Assembly: GCF_018918005.1 (NCBI RefSeq) | Contig: NZ_JAHLPR010000012.1 | Coordinates: 49,463-113,462, forward strand | Source of the DNA: Paenibacillus sp. MSJ-34 | GTDB lineage: Bacteria > Bacillota > Bacilli > Paenibacillales > Paenibacillaceae | DNA length: 64,000 nucleotides | Direction: 5' to 3' | Shown: positions 1-7,889 of the stretch, one piece after another | Layout: each line of letters opens with the position of its first letter | Position numbering within the stretch: the stretch's first letter is position 1 | The notes under the pieces: model-generated | What the model saw: only the letters and a program-made list of their open reading frames with translations | Database searches by the model: none | What the model was told of the DNA's origin: nothing | Made by a program: the position numbers and the translations under genes

Positions 1-2
1 AG

Positions 3-89
3 CAGGAGCACGGACGAACGATCTACTACAATCCGCGCAAACGTTGCATTAAATCTTCTGGCTGGGATCGCGGTACCATGGAAATATAA
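3..89 (+). CDS. Possible 3' end of a gene cut by the window edge
   Basis: The third forward frame is open from the window edge to a TAA at 87-89 and encodes about 28 residues rich in Arg, Lys, Tyr and Trp, unlike the repeat-rich DNA that follows. The composition could be the basic C-terminus of a protein that begins outside the window. I do not recognise a family. A 28-codon open frame can occur by chance, so this is a weak call. Confidence 0.22.
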   Translation, partial: QEHGRTIYYNPRKRCIKSSGWDRGTMEI

Positions 90-530
90 CGGATTTCCGA
101 GGTCTTATTTTTTGAATTCCAGTCGAATATTGGGATTAACGGATTTTCGAACCGTTAACATGTCGCGATCGGGTGAGAATCCTTGGTTTTGTGAAGTTTC
201 GACAAAAATAGAGCCCTCAAAATCCGCTAACTCCGCCAAAATTGCGTTATTGGATCAAATAAGGCCTCCAAAATCCGTTAACCTTGTTCATCCCTATCGC
301 AATCATCTGCTTGAAACGCAGTAAAACATTCGGTGCAACGCTAGTGAAGCAGGAGACTCTATTTTCGCAAAAATGAGACGTTTTGAAATGTAACGGAACT
401 GAGAAACCTTAATTGCGGTCCTTTGCTTGTTTCTCGCAAGAAAAACAAGGAATAAGTGCGCTCACATCCGTTAGAATCCGAATAGCCTGTCATTTTCCAC
501 ATTAAGCTCTCTGAGATCCGTTACAAATTT
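86..530. repeat. Intergenic cluster of TAACGGA / TCCGTTA motifs
   Basis: The 8-mer core TAACGGAT or close variants recur in both orientations about seven times: near 87 and 137 forward, near 222 and 271 reversed, near 392 forward, near 468 and 516 reversed. The stretch has no convincing gene; a 70-codon open frame at 112-324 runs through the repeats and has no ribosome site. Related TAACGG-containing tracts occur at 45.7-45.9 kb, so this looks like a dispersed intergenic repeat family. Function unknown. Confidence 0.45.
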
Positions 531-585
531 GAACTTCGACAGCGATTTAGAAATTCGGCACCATCCTATGTGGTAGGTTTTCACC

Positions 586-630
586 GTTACCGTAGTTTCT
601 TACGGTTACCGTAGTTTCTTACGGTTACCG
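586..630. repeat. Tandem 19-bp repeat, 2.4 copies
   Basis: The unit GTTACCGTAGTTTCTTACG occurs at 586-604 and 605-623, followed by GTTACCG at 624-630. Copies are identical. It lies just beyond the stop codon of the hrpB-like gene on the minus strand, so it would be in that gene's 3' untranslated region. There is no clear hairpin plus T-run, so I do not call it a terminator. Confidence 0.8.
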
Positions 631-647
631 CGATCGCTGCCGTCAAA

Positions 648-3170
648 TTACCGCGGGCGAACGCGGTTCGTCGGCGGCGCGCTTAGCGGGTCGTCCGGCC
701 AATAATGCTTCGGATATCGCCCCTTCAAATCTTTGCGCACATCAAAGTAAGTTTTGCTCCAAAATCCGGCCAGATCGCGCGTCACCTGCACCGGCCGCTG
801 CGCCGGCGAGAGCAGATGCAGTATGAGCGGCACTTTGCCCCGCGCGAGCCGCGGCGTTTCCGTCAGCCCGAACATTTCTTGCAAACGGACGGCCAATACC
901 GGGCCGTCCGGGTCGCTGTAATCGATCGGGATGCGCGAGCCGCTTGGAACGGTAATGTGCGTAGGAGCGCAATCGTCCAGTTCCCGGCGCTTGTCCCATG
1001 AGAGCGCCGCCTCCAGCGCCGAGACGAGATTCAATCGCTGGAGATCGCCGCGGCTCCTCATTCCGCCCGCGTACGGGGCTAACCACTCTTCCAGCGTGGC
1101 GGCCAGCGCTTCGTCGGAAGCATCCGGCCAGCCGGGTTCGTGCTTGTGCATGAATCGCAGACGCGCTTGCATCTGCCGCGCCGCCCGCGTCCATGGAAGG
1201 ATCGCCAATCCTTCCTCGCGTATGCCTTGCATGAGGGCGGCCGACGTTCCTTCCGGATCCGGTTCCGGCTGCGGGGCCTCCCTGATTACCAGCGCGCCGA
1301 GAAGTTTGCGCGTTCGGGCGCGTACCGCCTGCGCTTCCCGGTCCCATGCGATGATGGAACTTTCCATTATATGGCCGCCGAAATGCCGTTCCAGCTCGCC
1401 CTCCGCCACGGGCGCCGCCAGATAAATGCGGCTTTCCGCCCCTTGATCGTCGAGCTCCGCCGCTACCAGGTACGGCGCGCTTGCGAGCGGCTGAAGCTCG
1501 GCGAAGGCCGCGCCGCGCCCGTTGCTGAGCAAATAGCGGCCATTCTCCCTGCGCTTGGCGATGCGATCAGGGTAGGCGAAGGCAAGCAGCAAACCGCAAG
1601 CGTCTGCGCTTCCCCCGGCATCCGGCGCGATTCCCAGCATTCGCTTCCAATGGTTCGCCTCGGACAGGATGCGCCGCGAAGCGGCCCAATCGATCGAGTA
1701 AGCCCTCCCTGCGCCGGCGCCGGAGCTATATGTATCCGCCTTCCCCGCCGATTGGCTGCGCAAAGCCTCGATCCGCAGCCGGATATCCGCGTCCGGCGCC
1801 GCGCCGGCGCCGCGGAACATATCCCGCTCGCTCAGTAAAGCCGCCAATTCGCAAGCCAGCCCGCCGAGCCGCAAAGTCTCCGCCCGCAGCAGCATATGCG
1901 CCAGGCGGGGATGCAAGCCCAATTCCGCCATGCGTCTGCCGTGCGGCGTGACGTTTCCTTCCGGTCCGAGCGCTCCCAACTGCCGCAGCAAATCGCGCGC
2001 TTGCGCATAAGCCGCCTCCGGCACCGGGTCGAGCCAGCTAAGCTCCGCCGGATCGGATACGCCCCACGCGGCCAGCTCCAGCGTCAGCGGCGCAAGATCG
2101 GCTGCGAGCAGTTCCGGCGTGCTGCGCGCCTCCAACCGGCGCTCTTCTTGCTCGGTCCATAGCCGGTAGCATACCCCCGGCCCCAAACGGCCTGCGCGGC
2201 CGCGCCGCTGATCGGCCGACGCCCGCGACACGTTGACGGTCTCAAGCCGCGTCATGCCGGTGCGCGGAGAGAAGCGCGGCACGCGCATGAGTCCGCTGTC
2301 GATCACGACGCGAACCCCCTCGACCGTCAAGCTTGTCTCGGCAATCGACGTCGCCAGCACCACTTTCCGTTCGCCCGGCGGACAAGGCGCGATCGCCGCG
2401 TCTTGCGCTTCCTGCGGCAAGCTGCCGTGGAGCGGCGAAATGCGGATGCGCGGATCGCGGATGCGCTCCGCAAGCCACGATTCCACTCTGCAAATTTCCC
2501 CCGCCCCCGGCAGGAACGCCAGTATATCGCCCTCCTGTTCGGCGAGAGCGTCCAGCACCGTTCGCGCAACGCGATCCTCCATCCGCTCCTCGCCTCGCCG
2601 CGGCAAATAGCGCGTCTCTACCGGGAAGCTCCGGCCTTCGCTAACCAATACCGGCGCATCGCCCAATAAGGCGGAGACGGGCTCCGCTTCCAACGTCGCC
2701 GACATGACCAGAATTCGCAAGTCGTCCCGCAGCACGGCTTGCGATTGCAGGCATAGCGCCAGCCCCAAGTCCGCATGCAGGCTGCGCTCATGGAATTCGT
2801 CGAAGATGACGATCCCCACCTCTTCCAATGCTTGATCCGCCTGCAACAGCCGGGTAAGAACGCCTTCGGTGATCACTTCGATGCGTGTCGACTTCCCGAC
2901 GCGGCTGTCCATTCGGACGCGGTACCCTACCGTCTCCCCGACATCCTCGCCTAACGAACGCGCCATATAACGGGCGGCGGAACGGGCGGCGAGACGGCGG
3001 GGCTCCAGCATCACGATCCGGCGGCCTTGCAGCCACGGTTCGTCCAGAAGAGCGAGCGGAATTCGCGTCGTCTTCCCGGCGCCGGGAGACGCAATAACAA
3101 CTGCGTTCGAGCGGGCGCGAAGACTTTCCTTCAGCGCCGGCAATATCGATTCAATAGGCAAACTGGCCAT
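648..3170 (-). CDS. hrpB: ATP-dependent helicase HrpB (DEAH-box family)
   Basis: A superfamily-2 nucleic-acid helicase of 840 residues, the usual length for HrpB. Walker A ASPGAGKTT lies at residues 27-35, the DEFH box at about 124-127, and motif III SATLE and the arginine-rich motif VI (QRRGRAGR) follow. The C-terminal half carries the HrpB-specific extension, ending with the conserved FWSKTYFDVRKDLKGRYPKHYWPDDP-type tail typical of the family. Family members are DEAH-type RNA-dependent ATPase/helicase-like proteins; the physiological role in Gram-positive bacteria is not well defined. The ATG at 3170 follows a GGAG about 11 nt upstream. It is transcribed from the minus strand and separated from the upstream NlpC gene by a terminator, so it is probably expressed alone. 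Confidence 0.93.
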   Translation of the reverse strand: MASLPIESILPALKESLRARSNAVVIASPGAGKTTRIPLALLDEPWLQGRRIVMLEPRRLAARSAARYMARSLGEDVGETVGYRVRMDSRVGKSTRIEVITEGVLTRLLQADQALEEVGIVIFDEFHERSLHADLGLALCLQSQAVLRDDLRILVMSATLEAEPVSALLGDAPVLVSEGRSFPVETRYLPRRGEERMEDRVARTVLDALAEQEGDILAFLPGAGEICRVESWLAERIRDPRIRISPLHGSLPQEAQDAAIAPCPPGERKVVLATSIAETSLTVEGVRVVIDSGLMRVPRFSPRTGMTRLETVNVSRASADQRRGRAGRLGPGVCYRLWTEQEERRLEARSTPELLAADLAPLTLELAAWGVSDPAELSWLDPVPEAAYAQARDLLRQLGALGPEGNVTPHGRRMAELGLHPRLAHMLLRAETLRLGGLACELAALLSERDMFRGAGAAPDADIRLRIEALRSQSAGKADTYSSGAGAGRAYSIDWAASRRILSEANHWKRMLGIAPDAGGSADACGLLLAFAYPDRIAKRRENGRYLLSNGRGAAFAELQPLASAPYLVAAELDDQGAESRIYLAAPVAEGELERHFGGHIMESSIIAWDREAQAVRARTRKLLGALVIREAPQPEPDPEGTSAALMQGIREEGLAILPWTRAARQMQARLRFMHKHEPGWPDASDEALAATLEEWLAPYAGGMRSRGDLQRLNLVSALEAALSWDKRRELDDCAPTHITVPSGSRIPIDYSDPDGPVLAVRLQEMFGLTETPRLARGKVPLILHLLSPAQRPVQVTRDLAGFWSKTYFDVRKDLKGRYPKHYWPDDPLSAPPTNRVRPR

Positions 3171-3271
3171 TGGCGTATCAACTCCATTACATATGTTCCT
3201 CCTAAACGGCTCTGTCTATCCTTCCATCTATTATAGCAAACTCGCGAGAGGAGGAAGGAACGCGGACCAAT

Positions 3272-3319
3272 GAAAAAGGAACGGCAATGCCATCTATCAT
3301 CGGATGACACTTCCGTTCC
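3272..3319 (-). terminator. Rho-independent terminator after the NlpC/P60 gene
   Basis: Read on the minus strand, arms GGAACGG (3319-3313) and CCGTTCC (3284-3278) pair with further partial pairing inside, followed by a run of five T. It sits 30 nt beyond the NlpC/P60 stop codon and before the hrpB start, and separates the two units. Confidence 0.75.
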
Positions 3320-3348
3320 CTATTTTTATACCAAACTACTCTTTATAT

Positions 3349-3966
3349 TCATTCGGGAATAACCCGTTTCGCCCATAGAAAATGTTCGTACCAATATTCG
3401 CCTTCGAGCTTGTCGCCGTGAATATCGCTAACGATGACGCCGATTCCTTCCTCATACGTATGCAATATTTTGCCGTCGCCCATATAGATTCCGACATGTC
3501 TCACTTTATTGATCCCCTGTTCGTTCGGGTAATCTTCATCGGAGAAATACATCAAGTCGCCTTTGCGCATTTGGTCGAACGGAATCGTCTCTCCTTGCAC
3601 CGCTTGCTCTCGCGAATTCCATCCTAAGGAAATGCCTTCTTTATCGTATAGAAATTGTACGAAAGAAGAGCAGTCGAACGTGCTGTCCTGAAAACGCTCG
3701 GCTCCGAATACATACGGTGTGCCATAATAAGTTTTGCCCATATCTATAATACGATCCGCCGTCTTCTCCCATTGCGCCTGCGCCGTTTGAACGGACGCGA
3801 CGGCAGGGACGGGCATAGCCGCCGCAACAGTCTGTGCCGCCGCGGACGCGGTTTGCGCCTCGGCCGGAGCATAGGAAGGAGCGGAAGCTTTGCCGGTAGA
3901 TTCGATCATCAAAGCGGCAGATACGATACATGCGATACTAGTCGCCAAAATGACGGATTTGCGCAC
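3349..3966 (-). CDS. Secreted NlpC/P60 family cell-wall endopeptidase
   Basis: A 205-residue exported peptidase, probably hydrolysing gamma-D-Glu-diaminopimelate or related bonds in peptidoglycan. An N-terminal signal segment (RKSVILATSIACIVSAALMI) is followed by an Ala/Pro/Gln-rich linker and one NlpC/P60 domain. The catalytic Cys lies in TFDCSSFVQ, His in VRHVGIYMG, with a third polar residue in the HTYEEG region. I start at a GTG (3966) because AAAGGGG lies 8 nt before it; an in-frame ATG at 3990 and further open codons upstream overlap the kinase gene and lack a good ribosome site. It is the last gene of the exporter/two-component cluster on the minus strand, suggesting a cell-envelope role for that cluster. 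Confidence 0.85.
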   Translation of the reverse strand: MRKSVILATSIACIVSAALMIESTGKASAPSYAPAEAQTASAAAQTVAAAMPVPAVASVQTAQAQWEKTADRIIDMGKTYYGTPYVFGAERFQDSTFDCSSFVQFLYDKEGISLGWNSREQAVQGETIPFDQMRKGDLMYFSDEDYPNEQGINKVRHVGIYMGDGKILHTYEEGIGVIVSDIHGDKLEGEYWYEHFLWAKRVIPE

Positions 3967-4075
3967 TATACCATCCCCTTTCCAACTCATTATGACAATT
4001 TTGTAACGGGAATGATATAGCGTTCTGTTTCCAAAACGGCAAAAAGTTTCCTGTTTCTGTTTTCCTGTCCCTTGT

Positions 4076-5107
4076 TTATATGGAGACGGTAATGGTCGTG
4101 CCTGCGCCAAGCTCGCTTTGGACGGAAAGATCGCCCCGATGCATTTCCACGATCTTTTTGACGATCGACAGCCCTAGACCGCTTCCCCCTTCCGAACGAT
4201 TGCGCGATTTATCGGCTTTGTAGAACCGCTCGAACATATGCAACTGGTCCTCTTCCGCGATCCCGATCCCGGTATCCGAAATGCGGACAAGCGTTTTATC
4301 TTCCTGGCGGAGCATTTCAATGGCGATCGTACCGCCGCTAGGCGTAAATTTAATGCTGTTGTGAATCAAATTGATCCATACTTGGCTCATTAAGTCGCGG
4401 TCGGCGACGATGCTCGCTTCCTGCAAATCGATCTCCATCTCAATCCCCTTCTCCAACCATTGCGGCTCGCACGCCAATACGATATCGCGCAACTGCCTGT
4501 CCAGGCGGTAAGGCTTCGGGTCGAACGGAGGATGTTCGGATTCCAGCGAGGTCAGCTTGAGCAAATTTTCGCTGAGCCGGGACAGCCTCACGCTTTCCGT
4601 CTCGATAATGCCAAGGTAATGCATGCGTTCCTCATGTGTGAGATGCTCCTGCCGCAGCACTTTCGTAAAGCCGCTGATCGAGGTGAGCGGAGACTGAATT
4701 TCATGGGATACGTTCGAAATGAATTCTTGCCTCATCTGTTCCATTTGGTTCAATTCAACGGCCATATCGCTGATGCTGTCGGCCAGCACCGTCCAAGGTC
4801 CCTTGTCTTTGGAGACCTCCTTCAGATCGACGTTAAAATCGCCTTTGGCGATCTTTTTGATCGCATCAATGAGCAATTTGAACTGATCGACATGCTTGGC
4901 GCGCGCCAATTTTCCAATGATATAGAAACAGCCGAATATGAGCAGAAAGCTCAGGAAAAAATTGATCAAATATTTGATCAGATCATGCGGTTCTTTATCG
5001 ATGCCGAAATAGAGCAAAGCGGTCAAGTAATAGGCGAGCGCCGAACAGGCGCCCGTACCGGCAAGAAACACCAAAATACCGAAAAGGCGCTTAACAAAAC
5101 GCTTCAT
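4076..5107 (-). CDS. Sensor histidine kinase
   Basis: A 343-residue membrane histidine kinase. Two membrane helices lie at about residues 8-34 and 45-66, with a very short loop between them, so there is no sizeable extracellular sensor. A HAMP-like segment follows, then the phospho-acceptor helix SNVSHEIQSPLTS with His135, the N box (IHNSIKFT), G1 (DTGIGI), F box and G2 (GGSGLGLSIV). Kinases with a minimal extracellular loop often sense through the membrane or a partner; the neighbouring ABC exporter is a candidate, by inference. The start overlaps the response-regulator stop by 4 nt (ATGA), a classic sign of translational coupling. Confidence 0.9.
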   Translation of the reverse strand: MKRFVKRLFGILVFLAGTGACSALAYYLTALLYFGIDKEPHDLIKYLINFFLSFLLIFGCFYIIGKLARAKHVDQFKLLIDAIKKIAKGDFNVDLKEVSKDKGPWTVLADSISDMAVELNQMEQMRQEFISNVSHEIQSPLTSISGFTKVLRQEHLTHEERMHYLGIIETESVRLSRLSENLLKLTSLESEHPPFDPKPYRLDRQLRDIVLACEPQWLEKGIEMEIDLQEASIVADRDLMSQVWINLIHNSIKFTPSGGTIAIEMLRQEDKTLVRISDTGIGIAEEDQLHMFERFYKADKSRNRSEGGSGLGLSIVKKIVEMHRGDLSVQSELGAGTTITVSI

Positions 5108-5778
5108 GCCTGCGTCTCCAGCCGGTATCCCAGGCCGCGCACGGTAGCGATGCGGAAGGAATGCTCTTCTTCGGGAAAGCGCTCGCGAAGCCGTTTAATA
5201 TGAACGTCGACCGTCCGCTCGTCGCCTTCGTAATCGTACCCCCATATTTGTTCGATCAATTGCTCCCGCGACAGCGTCTTGCCCGAATAGCTGGCAAGCA
5301 TAAACAGCAGTTCGAATTCTTTCAAGGGCAATGTCATGCTTTGATCGCCGACCGATACTTCAAACGTCTTGCGGTTCAGCGTCAGCTCGCCGATCTGCAC
5401 CGTCTGGGATACCGCGATCCGGTACCGTTTCAGCAACGCCTTGACTCGAACGACCAGTTCGACCGGTTCGAACGGCTTGACGAGATAGTCGTCCGTGCCG
5501 AGCTCGAACCCTTTCACCTTATCCGTCGTCTGGCCTTTCGCCGTCAACATGAGCACGGGGAGATCATACGATTTTCTCAATTCCGCGCAAAGCTTCCAAC
5601 CGTCCATATTCGGCATCATGACATCGAGTATGATCATATCGGCTTTCACCGACTCCAATAGTTCGAGCGCCTCCAACCCGTCGGAAGCTTCGTAGACGTC
5701 AAATCCTTCGTTGCGCAAAAACAAGCCGACCAGTTCCCGGATATGCGGATCGTCGTCTACAATCAATATTTTGATCAT
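5104..5778 (-). CDS. OmpR/PhoB-family response regulator
   Basis: A 224-residue regulator: receiver domain (residues 1-118) with the acidic pair in VDDDPH, phospho-acceptor Asp in IILDVMMPNMDG and Lys in YLVKPF; C-terminal winged helix (about 130-224) with the ERTVDVHIKRLRERF recognition region and GYRLE end. I start at ATG 5778, since AAGGAAGG lies 11 nt upstream; a GTG at 5790 is possible and adds four residues. It lies 23 nt downstream of the ABC exporter and is 4-nt overlapped by its kinase, so the three are likely cotranscribed. Confidence 0.9.
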   Translation of the reverse strand: MIKILIVDDDPHIRELVGLFLRNEGFDVYEASDGLEALELLESVKADMIILDVMMPNMDGWKLCAELRKSYDLPVLMLTAKGQTTDKVKGFELGTDDYLVKPFEPVELVVRVKALLKRYRIAVSQTVQIGELTLNRKTFEVSVGDQSMTLPLKEFELLFMLASYSGKTLSREQLIEQIWGYDYEGDERTVDVHIKRLRERFPEEEHSFRIATVRGLGYRLETQA

Positions 5779-5801
5779 CGCCTTGCCCACCTTCCTTTCG
5801 C

Positions 5802-7556
5802 TTACGTTACCCCCATTTCTTTAATGCGAAGCTGCTGCACGGCAAATTCGCGGTACATGGCATGGGATTGCAGCAATTCGTCATGCGTTCCGCTGCCGGT
5901 AATGCGTCCTTTTTCCACAAATAAGATTTGATCCGCCTCCACCACGGTCGACAAGCGATGGGCGATAACGAGCGTCGTGCGGCCTTTCATCAAATTTTGC
6001 AACGCTTGCTGCACGACGATTTCCGATTTGCTGTCCAGGCTGGAAGTAGCCTCGTCCAGCATAAGGATTTCCGGATCCCGCAACAACGCCCGCGCAATAC
6101 CGATTCTTTGCCGTTGGCCGCCCGACAGCTTCATGCCCCGTTCCCCGACTTCCGTGTCGTATCCATCGGGGAATTCTTGGATGAATTGATCGGCGTACGC
6201 CATTTGAGCGGCGCGTCTCAATTCCACATCGCTAACGTCCCGGCCCAATCCGTAACAAATATTGTCGCGGATCGTTCCGGCAATCAGCGGGCTTTCTTGC
6301 GAAACGTAACCGATACGGCTGCGCCAAGACCGGAGGGTATAACGATCGATCGGTTCGTCTCCGAGCTTGATCTCCCCGCTTTGCGGCCGGTAATATCGTT
6401 CGAGCAGCGAGAACAGCGTCGTTTTCCCGCCGCCGCTCGGCCCGACAATGGCGGTAACCTCGCCGGGCTGCACCGAGAAGCTGACATCCTTCAACACTTC
6501 TTCCCCTGTCGGATACGCGAAGGAAACATGTTCCACCGATATCGGCCGGCTGGCGTCTTGCAGTTCCCGTCCGGCGGCAAAGTCTTCCTCATCCGCGTCC
6601 AGCGTCGCGATAATGCGTTCGGTAGCCCCTTTCGCCTTCTGAAGCTGAGTGAAAAAAGCGGTAATTTGGCCAAGCGGCATGACGATTTGAAAAAGGTACA
6701 GGATGAAAGCAACCAAGTCGCCGGCCGTCAAGGCGCCTGATGAAACCCGCACTCCGCCGTACCCGATAATGACAACAAGCACCACCATAAGTACGAAAGA
6801 CATTAACGGCGAGATCAACGCCTGCACTTTTCCCTCCTTCAGCCCGAATTGGAACAAATTCACGATGCCCTTCTTCCCGTTCTCATACTCTAGCGGCTCG
6901 GCGTTGGAGGACTTGACCAAGCGGATCTCCGACAGCACCTGATTCAAAATCACCGTGAATCGGGCCGTCTCGTCCTGCAGCCCTTTGGAAATCTTGAACA
7001 TTTGCCGCCCGAGCGGCACGAGAACGGCGGCGACAAGCGGAACGGCAACGAGCATTAACAGCGTCATTCGCCAATCAAGCACGAGCAAAATCGCAATCGA
7101 CCCGATCACGGATATGATCCCGGTGAAAAAACCCGTTACATGCTCGGTAATCAGCCCTTTGACGACGCCCGTATCGTTCGTCATCCGGCTGATCGTTTCA
7201 CCCGTCTGATGCTCGTCGTAATAGGGAACCGGCAGAACGAGCAGCTTGCTCCACAACCGGTCCCTGAGCCCGGCAACGACTTTCTGGCCGACATGGTTTA
7301 ACAAATATACCGACACGCCTCCGGTGATCGCTTGCGCGACAAAGACGACGGCCAATATGGCGATTTGGCTCCCGCTGATGGAAGCGAGCGAGAAACTGTC
7401 GACGAAATTTTTCGTAAACAGCGGGATCGTCAAACTGACCACCGTTGCCGCCACGCTCATGCAAATCGCGATGCCGAGCATGAGCTTGGACGGATTCGTT
7501 TGTCTGATCAAATCGATAAAAGGGCGCCAACCGCCCGGCGTTTTTTCTTTGCTCAT
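5802..7556 (-). CDS. ABC exporter half-transporter (BmrA/MsbA-like, TMD-NBD)
   Basis: A 584-residue polypeptide with an N-terminal six-helix type-1 exporter domain (about residues 20-310) and a C-terminal ATPase domain. The ATPase has Walker [11 protein letters not shown]-loop YVSQES, signature [10 protein letters not shown], Walker [13 protein letters not shown] and switch His (VIAHRLS), all intact, so a catalytically competent homodimer is expected. Length and layout match BmrA-type multidrug exporters; substrate cannot be read from sequence. I start at ATG 7556 (SKEKT...), 9 nt after GAGGAG; an upstream in-frame ATG at 7574 lacks a ribosome site. It heads the operon exporter - response regulator - kinase - NlpC/P60. 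Confidence 0.9.
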   Translation of the reverse strand: MSKEKTPGGWRPFIDLIRQTNPSKLMLGIAICMSVAATVVSLTIPLFTKNFVDSFSLASISGSQIAILAVVFVAQAITGGVSVYLLNHVGQKVVAGLRDRLWSKLLVLPVPYYDEHQTGETISRMTNDTGVVKGLITEHVTGFFTGIISVIGSIAILLVLDWRMTLLMLVAVPLVAAVLVPLGRQMFKISKGLQDETARFTVILNQVLSEIRLVKSSNAEPLEYENGKKGIVNLFQFGLKEGKVQALISPLMSFVLMVVLVVIIGYGGVRVSSGALTAGDLVAFILYLFQIVMPLGQITAFFTQLQKAKGATERIIATLDADEEDFAAGRELQDASRPISVEHVSFAYPTGEEVLKDVSFSVQPGEVTAIVGPSGGGKTTLFSLLERYYRPQSGEIKLGDEPIDRYTLRSWRSRIGYVSQESPLIAGTIRDNICYGLGRDVSDVELRRAAQMAYADQFIQEFPDGYDTEVGERGMKLSGGQRQRIGIARALLRDPEILMLDEATSSLDSKSEIVVQQALQNLMKGRTTLVIAHRLSTVVEADQILFVEKGRITGSGTHDELLQSHAMYREFAVQQLRIKEMGVT

Positions 7557-7595
7557 ATGGTTCCCACTCCTCATCTGAATCTTTCTTTATGATAC

Positions 7596-7767
7596 AAGTT
7601 CAAAAAGCAAACTTTTCAGCACCGAGAAGGTTGCGAGAACCCGAAGAAGGAGGAGCGGAGTGTAGGCAAAACCTACATGAGCACCGGACTTCGAGGGTGA
7701 ACGCAAGATTCGATGTCGAATCCGCTCTCAGACATGCTTCGTGATCAAAAGGGGACTTTTTGAACTT
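7596..7767. repeat. 172-bp repeat element with 12-bp inverted ends
   Basis: The segment begins AAGTTCAAAAAG (7596-7607) and ends with its exact reverse complement CTTTTTGAACTT (7756-7767). The interior has no open frame with a ribosome site. It sits in the gap upstream of the exporter operon. From memory, near-identical segments with the same ends occur in many copies in Paenibacillus-type genomes, so I consider it a MITE- or REP-like element; that part is recollection, not shown by this window, which has only one copy. Confidence 0.6.
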
Positions 7768-7823
7768 CCTCTATGGGAAGACTATACGATACAATTATGA
7801 ATTCAATATGAACTAACCCGGGG

Positions 7824-7855
7824 AAAAATACAAGGACGCCCCATTAAGAGCGTCC
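7824..7855 (-). terminator. Terminator after the sigma-factor fusion gene
   Basis: On the minus strand GGACGC (7855-7850) pairs with GCGTCC (7839-7834), followed by TTGTATTTTT. It lies about 35 nt beyond the stop codon of the sigma-factor gene. Confidence 0.75.
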
Positions 7856-7889
7856 CGGCAGTGGTGAGAGTTATGTTGTTAGAGAGAGA

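Noticed and set aside
112..324. 70-codon plus-strand open frame in the repeat region at the window start
   Set aside because: It runs through the TAACGGA repeats, has no ribosome site and no protein-like pattern.
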